From NCBI GenBank assembly GCA_956465555.1, contig OY101118.1, positions 2,501,751 to 2,565,750 on the forward strand: 64,000 bases of DNA, written 5' to 3'. The stretch is from Nitzschia sp. pyKryTriq1 (taxonomy: Eukaryota > Bacillariophyta > Bacillariophyceae > Bacillariales > Bacillariaceae). The notes beneath the pieces are model-generated. The model was not told the origin of the DNA, ran no database searches, and worked only from the letters and a program-made list of their open reading frames with translations. This document shows, in pieces, positions 40,701-52,114 of the stretch; positions within the stretch are counted from its first letter, which is position 1, and each line of letters starts with the position of its first letter. A program made the position numbers and the translations under genes.

Positions 40701-43700
40701 TTAGTCGAGGCCAGTGCTTGTTTGAAGCTTGAGTTCGACGTATGGCAACAAAATGATGCGTCTGAGTTCGCCACGAAACTTCTGGACCGACTAGAGACGT
40801 CTTTGAAACGATGGGCACCAGATCACTTCCGATATTTGGATCATACGTTTGGTTTGAAACAAACGAAGCAAAAGATATGCAAAGAGTGTGGATTGAAAGT
40901 AAGTTGTTCGCCAGGGCCCACGTGCTATTTTTCTGTTGGCGTTGTGCGCTAATGGCTGTGACTTTTATTGTTGCAGACCAATCGAGAGGAGAAGCTTTTG
41001 AACGTGGACTGTCAGATTCGTGGCAAAACAGATATTCACGAAGCTTTGGGCAGCATGACAGAGGTCGAAATCATGGAAGGAGACAACCAGGTCTTCTGCG
41101 ATCGTTGCAAGAAAAACACCGATACCGTGCTACGGACGGCGATTTCAACGCTCCCCAATATGCTGATCTTGTCGCTCAAACGTTTCGACTTGGATTACAA
41201 CACCTTCGAAACAGTCAAGCTCAACAGTCGTTGTGCGTTCGGTCAAACGCTAAACATGAAACAATACACTCTAGAAGGCCTCGAAGCCATGGAACACGGG
41301 GGGCCTGAAGGCGGTACCGATGACATGGACACGGGGACAGATGACAGTGGCACAAGCCAACTCGCTGACGAAGAATATGAATATAAGCTTGCTGGTGTTC
41401 TCGTGCATGCTGGCGTTGCTCAAGGCGGGCACTACTACAGTTTCATCAAGGATAGAAGTCCTGGTTCGGAGGAGAAGTGGTTTCGTTTCGATGACGAGGA
41501 TGTCACTCCTTTTGATCCAGCTGCAATCGAAGTGGAATGCTTCGGGGGCAAAGTTAAGAAGGAAACAAAGTGGCCAAACGGGCAGGTGCACACTGTTGAG
41601 AGTGAACAATATGCCAACGCTCTAATGCTATTCTACGAGAAAGTGAAGCCGACTGAAACCCCTCCTCCGAGTAAGGACGAGAAAAAGGAAGGCAAGAAGA
41701 AGCCCATCCCAAAGAATCTTGCAATGACAAGCGGCTACGATGTTTTCGAGCCGGATGTCAAGCACTCGAATGCAACCCATCGTTGGCAGACCTTCCTCTT
41801 CGATACCGAGTTCCAATCCTTCCTCAAGGGACTTCTAGGTCTTTGTCGCATGTCAACAAACGATCATAGCAGCGATAACTTATCTGAAAAACGCGGTCCG
41901 CCGAATGAAGGAAACGATGTACTGTGGAAGACGTCTGTTGTCCAAATGTTGCTGACATTCGTGTTTGATGTTTTGCTGTATTCCAACGAGCGTTTCGCTC
42001 TTGGAGAGTGGGTCAAGATGCTCGAAGAAACGATGTACGGAGACAAATCATGTGCGCGTGCATTTCTTGTCAAGGTTGCATCCAAGACGAAAGAAGTCAG
42101 TGGCAATTGGCTCCGGACGTACCTTTCCGACTGCCCTGACCAGCTAGCACGAAGCGCTGGTGTACGAATCTTCAGCGCTGCCCTCCATTCCTGTCTGACT
42201 CTCGACGACGAGCGAGAAAAATTGCAGAAATGGAAACAAGCATGGGCGGAACAGCTTGCTGCGATTGGAGCTATCAAGGAGGCGCTTCCCTGCTCCCTCG
42301 AAGGGGAGTGGAAAAGCCTCGAAGATACCCGATCAGACGAATATTCTGCGCTGGGCACGATTCTCTCCTTTGTGAATGTTCTCATTGAGGCTTCCCCTAG
42401 AAATTGGCGATACAGCCCAGAGCTTACTGTGTTCGTTCGAAATCTAGCAAACATAAGTTCAGCTGAAGGGGGCGACCTCCTCAGGGCTTCCATGATCGAG
42501 TCGCTGATTCCAGCGCGCTTGATCTGTACTGTAATTCGGGAGCGGGCTCCCGCTCCTCTGAGGGCCGCGTTCCCGGGATCCAGCGTTTCAACGGAAGCTG
42601 CAGAGAGCCAGATCCGCTCTGAATCCAATATTACCCCTCAAATAATACCGATGGGTGGAAATCACGTAATGAACCCGACCGAGGCAAACTACCGAGGTGG
42701 CTCGCCGTTGGATTTCCTCTCGCTTTTCGAAGCATTGGGTTGCGTTCTTGGGCTAAGAGGCATCGTACATGCTCCACTTGTTGTCGATGTCGATGACGCG
42801 TCTCGTGGGCGTCAAAGAGTCGTTTTGAGCGACCAAGCTGTCGGTGCATTGCGGGAGCTCTTCAAAGAGTGGTGTGCCCCTAATGCAGCAGGTATGGGCA
42901 AACGAGAGATCGAAGCATACCTTCAAAAATGTGGCATCGATTCCGTCGACCTTCCAACTCAAAAGATCGAAGAGATAATGGCGAAATATCCTACGACTGG
43001 CGGGAACTACTTGAGTCTGGATGGATTCTTGGCATACTACCAGGACACCGCTCAAACCAATGAGATGAGGGTACGTTTCTTCGCTTCTATTTATTACAAT
43101 TTCCAGCATCGCAGCTAACCAGTCACATTTGCTTTCTTCTGTCAGGCGAGGCTTGATTTGCACACGCATGGGTTCCGCCCAGATTTGTCGCGACGACCTC
43201 TGGAAAATAGAGTAATATCGGTACAGGGGCGTGAACGAACGCTTACCAGCGTAGAGAGTGTTGCGATGGATGTGTCTTCGAGCTTACAGCAGGTTGTTCC
43301 AACCCTCGGAAAGCTGGCTGATCTTGGACTCGTCTGTTTTCCGTTGTACTCGACTGCATACAATGCGAGCGAAGCACTTGCCGAATACATTGTATCAGCA
43401 GCGGCGTACGGACGAAACACGGATTCTTTCATAGTCAGCACTCTCAAGGCCATCTACAGTGCACCCACCGGCTGGGTTGGTAACGAAACTCTGAATGCGG
43501 CCATCATGGTGCTGAGAGTCATAGCTTCGGTGCCTGACAACAGGCAGAGGGATAGAATCAGTCTCATCATGCAGTGCAGCGAACGGCCGGCAGCTCGCTT
43601 TGAAAACGGAGTTGGTCTGCTAGTAGCAGCGCGGGCATTTTATGGAGCTCGACAGCAGGGACACAACTACCCCAACGATCTAAGCTATGCTTACGACCGA

Positions 43701-44435
43701 TACGTGGCGATTCTGAAGGAACTCTTGGCACTCCAAGGCGTCTTTATTTGGATGACAGAAAACCGATCTCTATGGACTTGGATGGAACGGGATTTACTCG
43801 ATACTGCGCCTCGTCCGCCTAGCGCGAGCCACGGGCAGATACGAGCGGACTACGATGGTCGCCGGGAAGGTGATGTCCCGGGTGTCCCCCTTGACCACCA
43901 TGCACATTCCGATTCCGAAGGAATGCCCGAAATCAACGACTCTGAAGAAGAGGACGATGAAGATTCTCGTTTTGAAGAAATGGACACTTACGACCACGGG
44001 CCAACCAAGGTTGTGGTTGAAGGTGCTGGAAACCCAGCCGTGAATGGAGCTTATCTACGAGACGGATTTTTTGAACGTGCTAGCAAGTTCGTCAAGAAGG
44101 GAGAGTACGCAGGCCAACCTTGCGTATTCTCGCTCTTTCAATGCAACGTAAGCAACAACACAAAGCACTGGTACATCTCGATTGTCCCGACTGGAGGTGT
44201 TCCTGGAACTAGTGCCGATACAGATTTTTATTCAGCCCCGGTGACCGAGTCGTGTACCGAGTTCCCGCCACTGAGTGGCTGGACAAAATCCAACGAAGGC
44301 CAAGATCCATCGCCAACCTTGTTGTTCAAAGACGCACACGCTGACGACCCTGAAACGGACAGGGTACCGGGTCCCCACAACTGGGACGAAAGCAACGGGG
44401 GGCCTCACCAGGATGGGCGCCACTCGTATGTTTAA
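34727..44435 (+). CDS. giant ubiquitin-specific protease (USP9X/USP24/USP34 class)
   Basis: Four exons (34727-34853, 35119-40898, 40977-43070, 43146-44435; introns 265, 78 and 75 bp) encode about 3096 residues. This is a cysteine protease that removes ubiquitin from proteins. The N-terminal 1700 residues are mostly helical-repeat scaffold, with a ubiquitin-like segment at about 1050-1150 (TTFRFSLDVHPLETLLSLKMK). The catalytic domain is at about 1715-2160. The Cys box GLRNQGCTCYMNS (active Cys near 1721) and the His box HAGVAQGGHYYSFIKD (His near 2119) are intact. The finger has CKECG and CDRC pairs for zinc; an intron falls between them. A Tudor-like insert (VGKKVAMQWDNGVSYDAIVESYD, about 1763-1795) lies inside the catalytic domain. 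A domain with VNGxY and GW motifs occurs near 325-435 and again near 2960-3060. An EF-hand-like helical piece precedes exon 4. The start at 34727 comes from a short first exon whose splice gives QTVVWKSAVE in frame. Confidence 0.9.
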
Positions 44436-45962
44436 AAATAGCCTGCGTGCGTCTATTTCAACCTCGACTCCCTAACGCATAAATCTGTTGTAAAACAAAA
44501 TGATTAGAGTCTTACGATTAGCGCACGATCCTTGAAATAAATATTCGAAGTAGAACGTTTCGCTTGGTGTCATTTCACATGTTTGCGAGGCCCTGCGATA
44601 GATGGCTACGTGTACTGTCAATGCTGTGAAGTACTGGTACTGTACTTCGGTACCTGCTGGTACTACTAGTAGGTTGTCAAGAAGCATCGAGTTTCATTCA
44701 CGGATGCGAATCCCGTGATGATGGTTTCGAGTTTCGACCGTCGCAAGACCGGACGAGTCAACCCAGCCGCGTGTTGAAATCTCCGTAGTCTGTTCTTCGT
44801 CAGCTGACTGATGACTCGTGGGACTACTTCCTCAGTCCCGTGTCGTGTAGTAATGCTAGTAGTTCGTCTGATCTTCCGATGCACGAATCTCTCTCAAGTA
44901 AAGTAAAGTGAAGTAAACTTTCGTCTCAAACTCGAGATTATGACAATGTTATTCTATCTTTGATAACTCCATTTGTTGGAATTGGATCTTTGCTCTCGCC
45001 GATCAGTCTTGGAACTGCTATTCTCTAAACTGCTTTGGGTCCTTTCCATCCAAGTGTTGCACCTTCATGTAAGAGCTCTCGACGTCTTCCTTCGCGTCGC
45101 TCATGGTTCTTTCTTTTCGCAAATCTCGCGCTCGGCCTTCTGATTACCGTGTGTCGGGGATACTAGTAGCTCCTTGGGGTCCGCTGCCACCTCCTGCTCC
45201 ACCACCGGCTCGACCGTCAGCTCCACCACCGGATCCTCCTCCGGTTCCTCCTACCGGAGGGTTCGTAGTTGCCGCTTGGTTACGACGAGTTTGGGTTACC
45301 ATGGTCGTTGATAGTTCTTGGCGCAGAGGAAGCGTGTACAAATAACCAGGTAATGAGCCTAGTTACAGGGCTAGTAATGTAGTTGTGTGAGCTATTCTAG
45401 AAATAAGTGATAGACATTGGAATGATCTCCTGAGAATGGTGCTTGGATGGTGGGGGTGTCGCGGCGCAAAGATGCGAAATCAGAGAATGCGAATGAAGCC
45501 ACTACCACATAAAGATGGAGCTCCTGTAGGATGTGGTAGTGATGCTACGAAGGCCTCTAAAGTGCCTCGGGAGGCTGCTACCGTGAGTACTGAACCGGTA
45601 GACGTTCTACGAACTGACTGTACACTGTACGCCGCCTGCACAAAAATTTCATTCTTTTGTGAAGAAAGCCAGTGGAAGCTGGCATCGATCACGCGTCCTT
45701 TGGGGTGGGAGACATACTGTACATAGAGCAGAGTATCCAGAACAACCCCACAAGAAGCAGAAGCAAGGGCACACATACCGGCAGAGAAGAGCCCATCGAT
45801 CGAAAGAACAAAGAAGACCTACCGATACCTGTGCTACAGTACCGGTACCGGTATAGGAGTACCTAGTCTACTCAATAAAGAATCTACCGCTCGATACCTC
45901 TCGTCCTTTTCTGATTGATCACTTTTCAGCAATCTCTACTGCGGCAATCGCTTCTCACAACA
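44436..45962. other. intergenic, with a possible retroelement relic
   Basis: About 1.5 kb between two plus-strand genes. A GTAC/ACTAGTAG patch lies at 44630-44670 and a run of AAGTAAAGTAAAGTGAAGTAAA at 44898-44920. A probable decayed gag-like fragment at about 44900-45310 is listed separately. An ACCGGTACCGGTAT patch lies at 45838-45855, just upstream of the nucleotide-sugar transporter. Other frames (45436-45856) have no recognisable product. Confidence 0.5.
44900..45310 (-). mobile_element. possible fossil fragment of an LTR-retrotransposon gag region
   Basis: On the minus strand a short Gly-rich leader beginning MVTQTRRNQAATTNPP is followed by charged gag-like sequence including SDAKEDVES and a DGKDPKQFRE word. 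These resemble the start of copia-type gag proteins of diatom LTR elements. It is broken, with several interruptions, and no pol region, primer-binding site or paired terminal repeats are seen nearby. It looks old and lone. The family call is tentative. Confidence 0.25.
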
Positions 45963-47185
45963 ATGTCGACTACTAAATTATTGAGTTACTTTCAGTGCAT
46001 GAGCAGCACTCGCCTCATGGTTCTGGCGGTTTTGTGCCTGCAAAACTCTCTCTTCACGGTTCTTCGAAGATACAGCCAAGGGGTCTTGCGTGAGGTCTAC
46101 TCCAAGGTAAGCGATTTCATGGCAGAATATTGGGAATGTGACTGAACAAGAATCTTGCTGACCCGTCGATCCTGTGCGTTCCATTGCAGCATGAGCTTTT
46201 GCTGGTGGCAGAAGTCATTAAGATCGCGTATTCTGCTTGGATGATTTCTGGCAACCTCCCGGAAGGAACCCCGCTGCCCGATCGACTGAGATACTTGGTG
46301 GAAACCTCCCGGAAAATGTTCGTTTTGGCGCTTATCTACGGCACCATGAACATTTTGTCATTTGTCTCTCTAAGAAACATTTCCGCAGGCATGTTTACAA
46401 TATTTGCTCAGTGCAAAATATTGACAACGGCCACTTTTTCTTCTATTGTCTTGGAACGCAAATATTCGTGGACGAAATGGCGAGCACTAATTGCTCTCAT
46501 GCTCGGAGTTCTCCTATTCTCGGAACCAATTTGGGGAGATCCCGAAAAACGCAAGATGGTAAGCGACGGCAATGTGTTCATTGGAACAGCTGCTGTATTG
46601 ATCGAAGTCACCCTGAGTGGCTTTGCTTCCATCTACTTTGAAAAAGTCATCAAGACAGATCCACTGCAGTTGAATATCTGGGAACGCAATTTTCAATTAG
46701 CTCTGGGAAGTTTCCCCGTTTATTTGGCCTTTATTGCTGCAGAAGGTGGGGGCCAGGCGGGACTCTTTGGTGGATGGTCTTGGATGGCCTTTATGCTGGC
46801 GTGTCTCGGGGCGGCCGGTGGTTTGCTGGTAGCTCTTTCGATTAAGTACGGTGACTCGATCCTAAAAACACTGGCGACGACTGGCGCCATTATTCTCTCG
46901 TCGCTCTTGGACCATTTTTTCCTGGGGGGACCGCTGACCCCGTCTATGATGATTGCGGGAGCTCAGGTCATTATCGCGATTATAAACTATACCTTTGATG
47001 CATCACCGTCACAGGGAGCACCCGATTCCCCACCCGAACGTCCAGGGACCCCTTCCAAAAACGTCAACCGTACATCCTCGAGGGATGACGATGAAATCCA
47101 GCAGCTCTTGGATGTCGAATTGTCGTTGAGCGGCTCATCGCAAGGTCTTCAGGATTCGGGTTCTCGATCTAGTGTTTCAAGATGA
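45963..47185 (+). CDS. nucleotide-sugar transporter (SLC35A family)
   Basis: Two exons, 45963-46106 and 46190-47185, with an 83-bp phase-0 intron (AAG|GTAAGC ... TTGCAG|CAT), give 379 residues. The family moves CMP-sialic acid, UDP-galactose or UDP-GlcNAc into the Golgi or ER lumen in exchange for the nucleoside monophosphate. About ten hydrophobic segments are visible. Family motifs are VLCLQNSLFTVLRRYSQG in helix 1, HELLLVAEVIKI, the helix 3-4 region NILSFVSLRNISAGMFTIFAQCKILTTA, FSSIVLERKYSWTKWRALI, and VLIEVTLSGFASIYFEKVIK with LNIWERNFQLAL. The usual SLC35A helix-4 wording has QLKILTTA, and here it reads QCKILTTA. The C-terminal 65 residues are Ser/Pro-rich and cytosolic. The exact sugar cannot be read from sequence. 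The start is the ATG at 45963. Confidence 0.92.
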
Positions 47186-48264
47186 TCCGAGCATCGGTGA
47201 TACTAGAGCCTTCGTTTTGGGGGGCCTCGCATTTTCAGAATTCAGGCCGATTAATCTCTCTTCACACACCACACACTGGCCGATAATCGTCTTCACTGAG
47301 TTGGCACATGCGTCACGTCGACCTTGCTAGTTTCTGTGCTATTGTCGCTGGTGCAAACTTTCAGGTAGCTAAGAGCAGAGTACTCTAGTCCCACATTGGG
47401 AAGGTGGGAACGCTGAGTAGCTGATGCCATTCTTGCAATTGCTGGTATTGTAGTATTATAGAATACGGGACGGTTTGAATGGTGTGAGCGTACCGGTACA
47501 ATACCACAAGGCAGAGATGGAGACAAAATACAGTATCACCGGTATGACCTGGTACGGTACTACTAATGTAGTCAGTACGAGTACAGGACTACTATCTCTC
47601 TACCGGTACTAGTAGTACTGGTAGTCTCTCTCTACTCTCTACTCTAATAGTAGTACGAAGTAGTAGACAGATATTCGTTGAACTCGAAACTCGAAAAGCT
47701 ACAGTAGCAGAAAGCACTCGAAAAGCTACAGTAGCAGAAAGCAAAACGGGGGGATGAAGGATGATGAAGGCAAGCAAAAGGGGTTGAAGTTGGGGCTTTC
47801 CCCGCCCCCGCCCGCCACGTGTCTCAATAACTCTGCGCAGATCATCTGCGCGTGCTGCTTTGCCAAAACCAACCAATCGAAATAGTCGGAGAAGAAAACA
47901 TGCGCCAAACTAGCGAGCCGATTCCTCTAAGTAAATCTTTAAATTTCAATTACATAGCCGTCGTGGGTCGACAAAACCGTAAGTAATTTTGAATACAACA
48001 TTAGGCCATTAATATTGGTAATACATTTTATTAGCTAAGAATTAAAGTTGCACCTGTGAAAGGCGTTAATTAAATAGGTCAGATTCGTATCGATCGTGTC
48101 GCAAGGATAGAACCCCTTAAGTATTCATTCCGTTCAACGACACATCGGCGAGTGCGAGTTCGAACTGGGAAACATGGAGCGTTTCGGCAGGAGCCTCTCA
48201 CAATTCTTTCACTCGATCCAAAGTCGGACTCATTATCGAAAACTTTTTTCAAAAGATCGACACC
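47186..48264. other. intergenic, about 1.1 kb
   Basis: Between two plus-strand genes. GTACCGG and ACTAGTAGTACTGG words fill 47500-47660, and a 27-bp duplication lies at 47689-47742. An AT-rich stretch follows at 47930-48070. No gene-like frame has support. Confidence 0.5.
47689..47742. repeat. 27-bp perfect tandem duplication
   Basis: The 27-base unit starting ACTCGAAAAGCTACAGTAGC occurs twice without a mismatch (47689-47715, 47716-47742). It lies in intergenic DNA beside CTCTACT-type simple sequence and looks like a recent slippage product. Confidence 0.9.
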
Positions 48265-49229
48265 ATGGCATCAACGGATCAACAATTCATTCAGATGAGC
48301 GATGAGGAGGCCATCTACCAAGAGAGCGTCGCCCTCATGGAAAAGCGAGGACGCCGCCTTCGACGTGCCGCTCTGACTGCTGGTATCTTTCAAGCCATCT
48401 CCATTGTGTGCATGATCTACTCCACCATCGCCATCCGATGGGTCCTTATCGAATGGCAACAGCCCGAGAAGACTGTTTACCAAATCGCGGAGAACATGGG
48501 AATGTTCAAGGTTGGACTTCTCGCTGACGGTCTTACGGCTGTCGCCGACACCATGGTTGGTGTTCTTATCGGTTTGATCTTGATCGGTGCCGGAGTCAAC
48601 CCCGCCACTTCTTCTTTGATCATCGTCTTCAAGGTCCTTCAACAAGCCATCATGGCTATCTCGTGCGTGTTCATGTTCATCTCCCTCGTCATGGTTGATG
48701 AAAACCTCGCCATTTACAAGACCATCCAGAACTACTTCTACTCCGACAACATGCCCCCCATCGGAACTCAAATCTCGTACATCATGTTGCTGTTGAACAA
48801 GTACGGAGTCATCTATGCCCAAGGTAAGCGTGCTGTCTTGTTGATACTGCTATTGCATTTACATTCATGAAATTACATTAAATCAAATCTCACAAATCCA
48901 TCCTCCTTCCCATGCCAGTCTTCTCTGGAGTTCACATGCTCATGTTGGGTTTGACCATCGTGTTGTGGGGTGTCTTCCCCCGTTGGATGGGATACGTCAT
49001 CCTTGTTGCCGGTCCATGCATGATCATCAACTCTCTCTTCTACGTCATCTGGCCCGGATATGATGGTGACCTCAGCTTGTTGTTGGATCTTCCCATGCTC
49101 ATCGCCGAATTCTGGATGTGCGGATGGTTGTTGGTCAACGTGCCTCACCCGGCCAAGAACCGAGAATTCTTCGGCAAAACCGTTGTGGACGATGCTGCTT
49201 CGGTAGCACCAACAGGAGAAAAGGCTTAA
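48265..49229 (+). CDS. DUF4386-family integral membrane protein
   Basis: Two exons, 48265-48823 and 48919-49229, with a 95-bp phase-1 intron (CAAG|GTAAGC ... TGCCAG|TC), give 289 residues. Seven or so hydrophobic segments are visible. The pattern RRAALTAGIFQAISIVCMIY, the FKVGLLADGLTAVADTMVGVLIGLIL block, the amphipathic VFKVLQQAIMAISCVF and the closing GVHMLMLGLTIVLWGVFPRWMGYVILVAGP match the bacterial DUF4386 family as I know it. No biochemical role is established for that family. Codon use is unusually uniform (C-ending ATC, CTC, GTC and AAG dominate) compared with neighbours, as in highly expressed algal genes. The N-terminal 35 residues and the C-terminal tail (VAPTGEKA) are hydrophilic. 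The start is the ATG at 48265 in an ACCATGG context. A transfer from bacteria followed by intron gain is possible. Confidence 0.75.
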
Positions 49230-49742
49230 ACAACTTGCTTCACTTCCAAAGAAAATGTCGCATTTTGTTACTGTAGTCCCGTTGTCCTCGCTTGGAGGGT
49301 TGTGGGATTTATACCATTATATATATTGTTAATCTAGAAGGGAAGACTTGCATCATCTGTATAATCTAATGATTGTTTAGCACCGTTGTTACAACAAGGT
49401 TTTTTTGAAATCATTAGGGTCGAGAGAGATATGGCTGTTTTTGTTCTCCATCGAGAATACCAGTTGGTAAAAGACAACACCATCTTTGTCTTCTCAACAC
49501 TGTAAAATACGTCCCCCTAATACCGGTAGCAGATCACCAGGTACAGTACTCTCTGAAGGGGGCATTGTTACTAGTAGGGTAGAGATTACGAACATTATTT
49601 TAGAGTCTACGAGCACAGCGTTCATCGTTAATGTGCTTTTTCTGCCCATGACCTACGGTCGGTATACAAGAAGACTATGATATGGATGATAGCTGCTATA
49701 TGAAATTTAGAGGTGTCCTTAAAGCTGCGCACACCCAAACGC
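49230..49742. other. intergenic, convergent gene ends
   Basis: Between the stops of the DUF4386 gene and of the minus-strand AT-hook gene. It is AT-rich around 49310-49400. A 64-codon frame at 49486-49680 has no recognisable product. Nothing else is seen. Confidence 0.5.
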
Positions 49743-50722
49743 CTACGCATCGGTGCCACGAATATGCTTGGCATTCGGTTGGCTTATTGACTCGGTACCT
49801 TCTGGAAGATGATTGCGCTTGGCACGTACCGAAGGAGCAGCTCGGACGCCACTGCTCAAAGAATCCGCCGAGCAAGCAGTATCGTCTCCAGACGATTGTT
49901 GGGCAATCTTTGCAGAAACTTCCTCAGATACGGATTCTGATCGTGAACGAGTAGGCTTGAAGTCGTCCGACTTCTCCGTTGACGTCATTTCATCAATGGA
50001 TCGTTTGCGAAAGAGTACCGTTGACTTGTTGGGCGTAGCGGCTGCCTTTCGGGGTCGGCCGGCCTTCGCAGCTACTAGTCTCGCCTTTCGAACCGGACTA
50101 GATCTGGCTCGTGACGAAGCATGGTGTTCCATTGTCGAAATCGGTTCAACCCGCAGGTCAGAACTGATTTGCAAGTACTCGTCTTCGGATGTTGGGTCCT
50201 CTTCCGATGAATCGTAAAGGAGACGCTTGACAGCAATTTGGGAGGCGAGATGTTCGATTGCTTTGGCTGGGCTAGCAGTAGACATAGCTCTACGGAGAGC
50301 CCTGCTCACAATAATCGTTTTTGATGCCTCTTCAATCCCCAAGCTGTATTGAGCCATGGTATCGAAGATCTAAACGATGGTTGTGGAAACGAAGGTGAGC
50401 AAACTTTTAGAACACGGAGAATAATCCCATTCATTCGAACTACGAGCGATCGCTTACGAATGGAAATACACAGCATACGAGCCCAAACCACGGCACAAGC
50501 TCCTCGTCTGCAGCACATATAATTGTAGATATACGATTGATTGGTATCACTCACCTCTTTATCACTAGGTCGGGTCGAATCACCGCGGCTTAGCTCTCTC
50601 ATGAGTGCCGAGGTCGCTCTATCGCGGCTATAGCCACACTGCTGAATGAGCGTGTCGATTCCTTCGGAAACGGCGGCCACGAAGGACGCTTTTGCGTTCA
50701 AAATAGATTCTTTGCAAGGCAT
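49743..50722 (-). CDS. small AT-hook nuclear protein
   Basis: Two exons, 50722-50555 and 50369-49743, with a 185-bp phase-0 intron (GAG|GTGAGT ... GTTTAG|ATC), give 264 residues. The N-terminal half is helical: KESILNAKASFVAAVSEGID, then after a Ser/Asp loop the spliced part DTMAQYSLGIEEASKTIIVSRALRRAM. This looks like a helical bundle domain I cannot name. One AT-hook-like motif (AGRPRKAAATPNK) lies near residue 155, flanked by basic stretches. The C-terminal third is Ser/Glu-rich and ends in a basic patch, so nuclear location and DNA binding are likely. A possible start inside exon 2 (MAQYSLG) exists, but the clean splice and the ATG at 50720-50722 favour the two-exon form. Function is unknown. 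Confidence 0.65.
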
Positions 50723-52114
50723 GATCGAAGAGTATTATGTATCGTGTATCGTAGTATTTGAAAGGTACCAGGTATCTTCAGCAGAACCAGAATATGTCTC
50801 AAGTGTAGAGGTGCTGTTCGTAGTCTCGGCTTGCACGTGAAAGTGTCGTTGGAATTCGAATTTTTCGGCGGTCTGTTCTTCGTCAGAAAATTCTCACAAG
50901 GTGCAACGAAAATGGAAAGAAACGAAGAAAGATTGGCAACAACCTCCTATTGATGGTAGAGTAAACAGTAGTTCGTGACGATTGGGTCTTTTGGTAATGC
51001 GAGTATGAAGTTTGGAAAGTTGTCGGCAAGAGAGACGGGGAAGACGGCGTTTTTATCTGCAATCGTGAACGATGATGTTGCGATGATTTGCGATACATGC
51101 AGAATTCTTCATGGTCGGTGGTGCCGTTAGTTGATCGATTTTCAGTTGGTGGTTGGGCGGGCGAACGCGAAAGGCAGATAGATACGTACTGGTCCTGGTA
51201 CGTACCAAGTCAACTGGGGTAGACAGGTAGTACGCCTGGTACCCGGTATGTACCAAAACTACTGTGTCGGTACACGGTACCGGAAAAGTACCGGTACCTC
51301 TGGTACAGTACCGGTACTGCGTTCGTACTGTAGCCCGAACATCGAACATGCGGGTACTACCAGACCTACCCCGTGTACCCTGTACCTGGTACCGTGCCAG
51401 TACCGACCGTATGTGCTGCACCGGTACTGTCGCGTGTGCGCTGGCGGACGCCGCCTGCCTGCTGAGCCATGCCATGCCCATGACCCATGACCGCTAGCTG
51501 ACGCCGAGCGCCTGTTCGTGTGATTGATGGGATATTCTTCTTCTTCGAACGTTGTTCTTCGAGAGGAAAAGACTCGAGATAACGTATCAAACACGATTGG
51601 GGACAACTCGCTGCTTGTGGTACATCTGGTACTCGTACTGTACCTACATACCAGATACAAGAATTGGTAGCTGTCAGTGACCCTGCCTGCTTTGATGCCC
51701 GTTTCTCTGTACATAGTACAAGTAGATCCACGCTAAAGCGTATCCCGAGAGTCTGTTTCCAATTTCCAAACACTCCAACTCTGTCTGTCGCCCGCTCTTT
51801 CGAGCTATTCCGTGCAAGATGACGTATGTGAGGCGGGACCTCTTCTTCTACCGGTATATTTCTTTCTTCTTGCTTCTTGCTTTTGGTCGCAGACACCACT
51901 GACCTTTTATCGCATCAGGCATTGCGCTTGCATCGACGATCATTGCGCTTGTGAAGCTTCATTAGACTTCATACGAGCACCACCGTGCAATCGAACAAGT
52001 AGTCTGTAGTCTTTCAGGCGGCGTCGATCTTTTAGAGGACTTTATCAGGAAGATCAAACGACCTTTCTCCATTCTTCTTGATTACAACCAGTTTCAGTTC
52101 AATTTTACTATTCG
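50723..52114. other. divergent intergenic region, GTAC-rich
   Basis: Upstream region of the small AT-hook gene (-) and the dehydrogenase (+), about 1.4 kb. Bases 51185-51450 are the densest GTAC/ACCGGT patch in the window, with many overlapping palindromic words (TACCGGTA, GGTACC). Open frames on both strands across it are compositional. No upstream exon with a mitochondrial presequence for the dehydrogenase could be found. Confidence 0.55.

Noticed and set aside
45103-45345. Proline-rich plus-strand frame
   Set aside because: Mirror of the Gly-rich leader of the gag-like relic on the minus strand.
48271-48822. 183-codon Asp/His-rich minus-strand frame opposite DUF4386
   Set aside because: The strong C-ending codon bias of the plus-strand gene removes stops from the opposite strand; the product is not protein-like.
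51366-51899. 177-codon minus-strand frame with a Lys/Glu-rich start
   Set aside because: Starts at GTG, no family, and its second half is translated GTAC-rich simple sequence.
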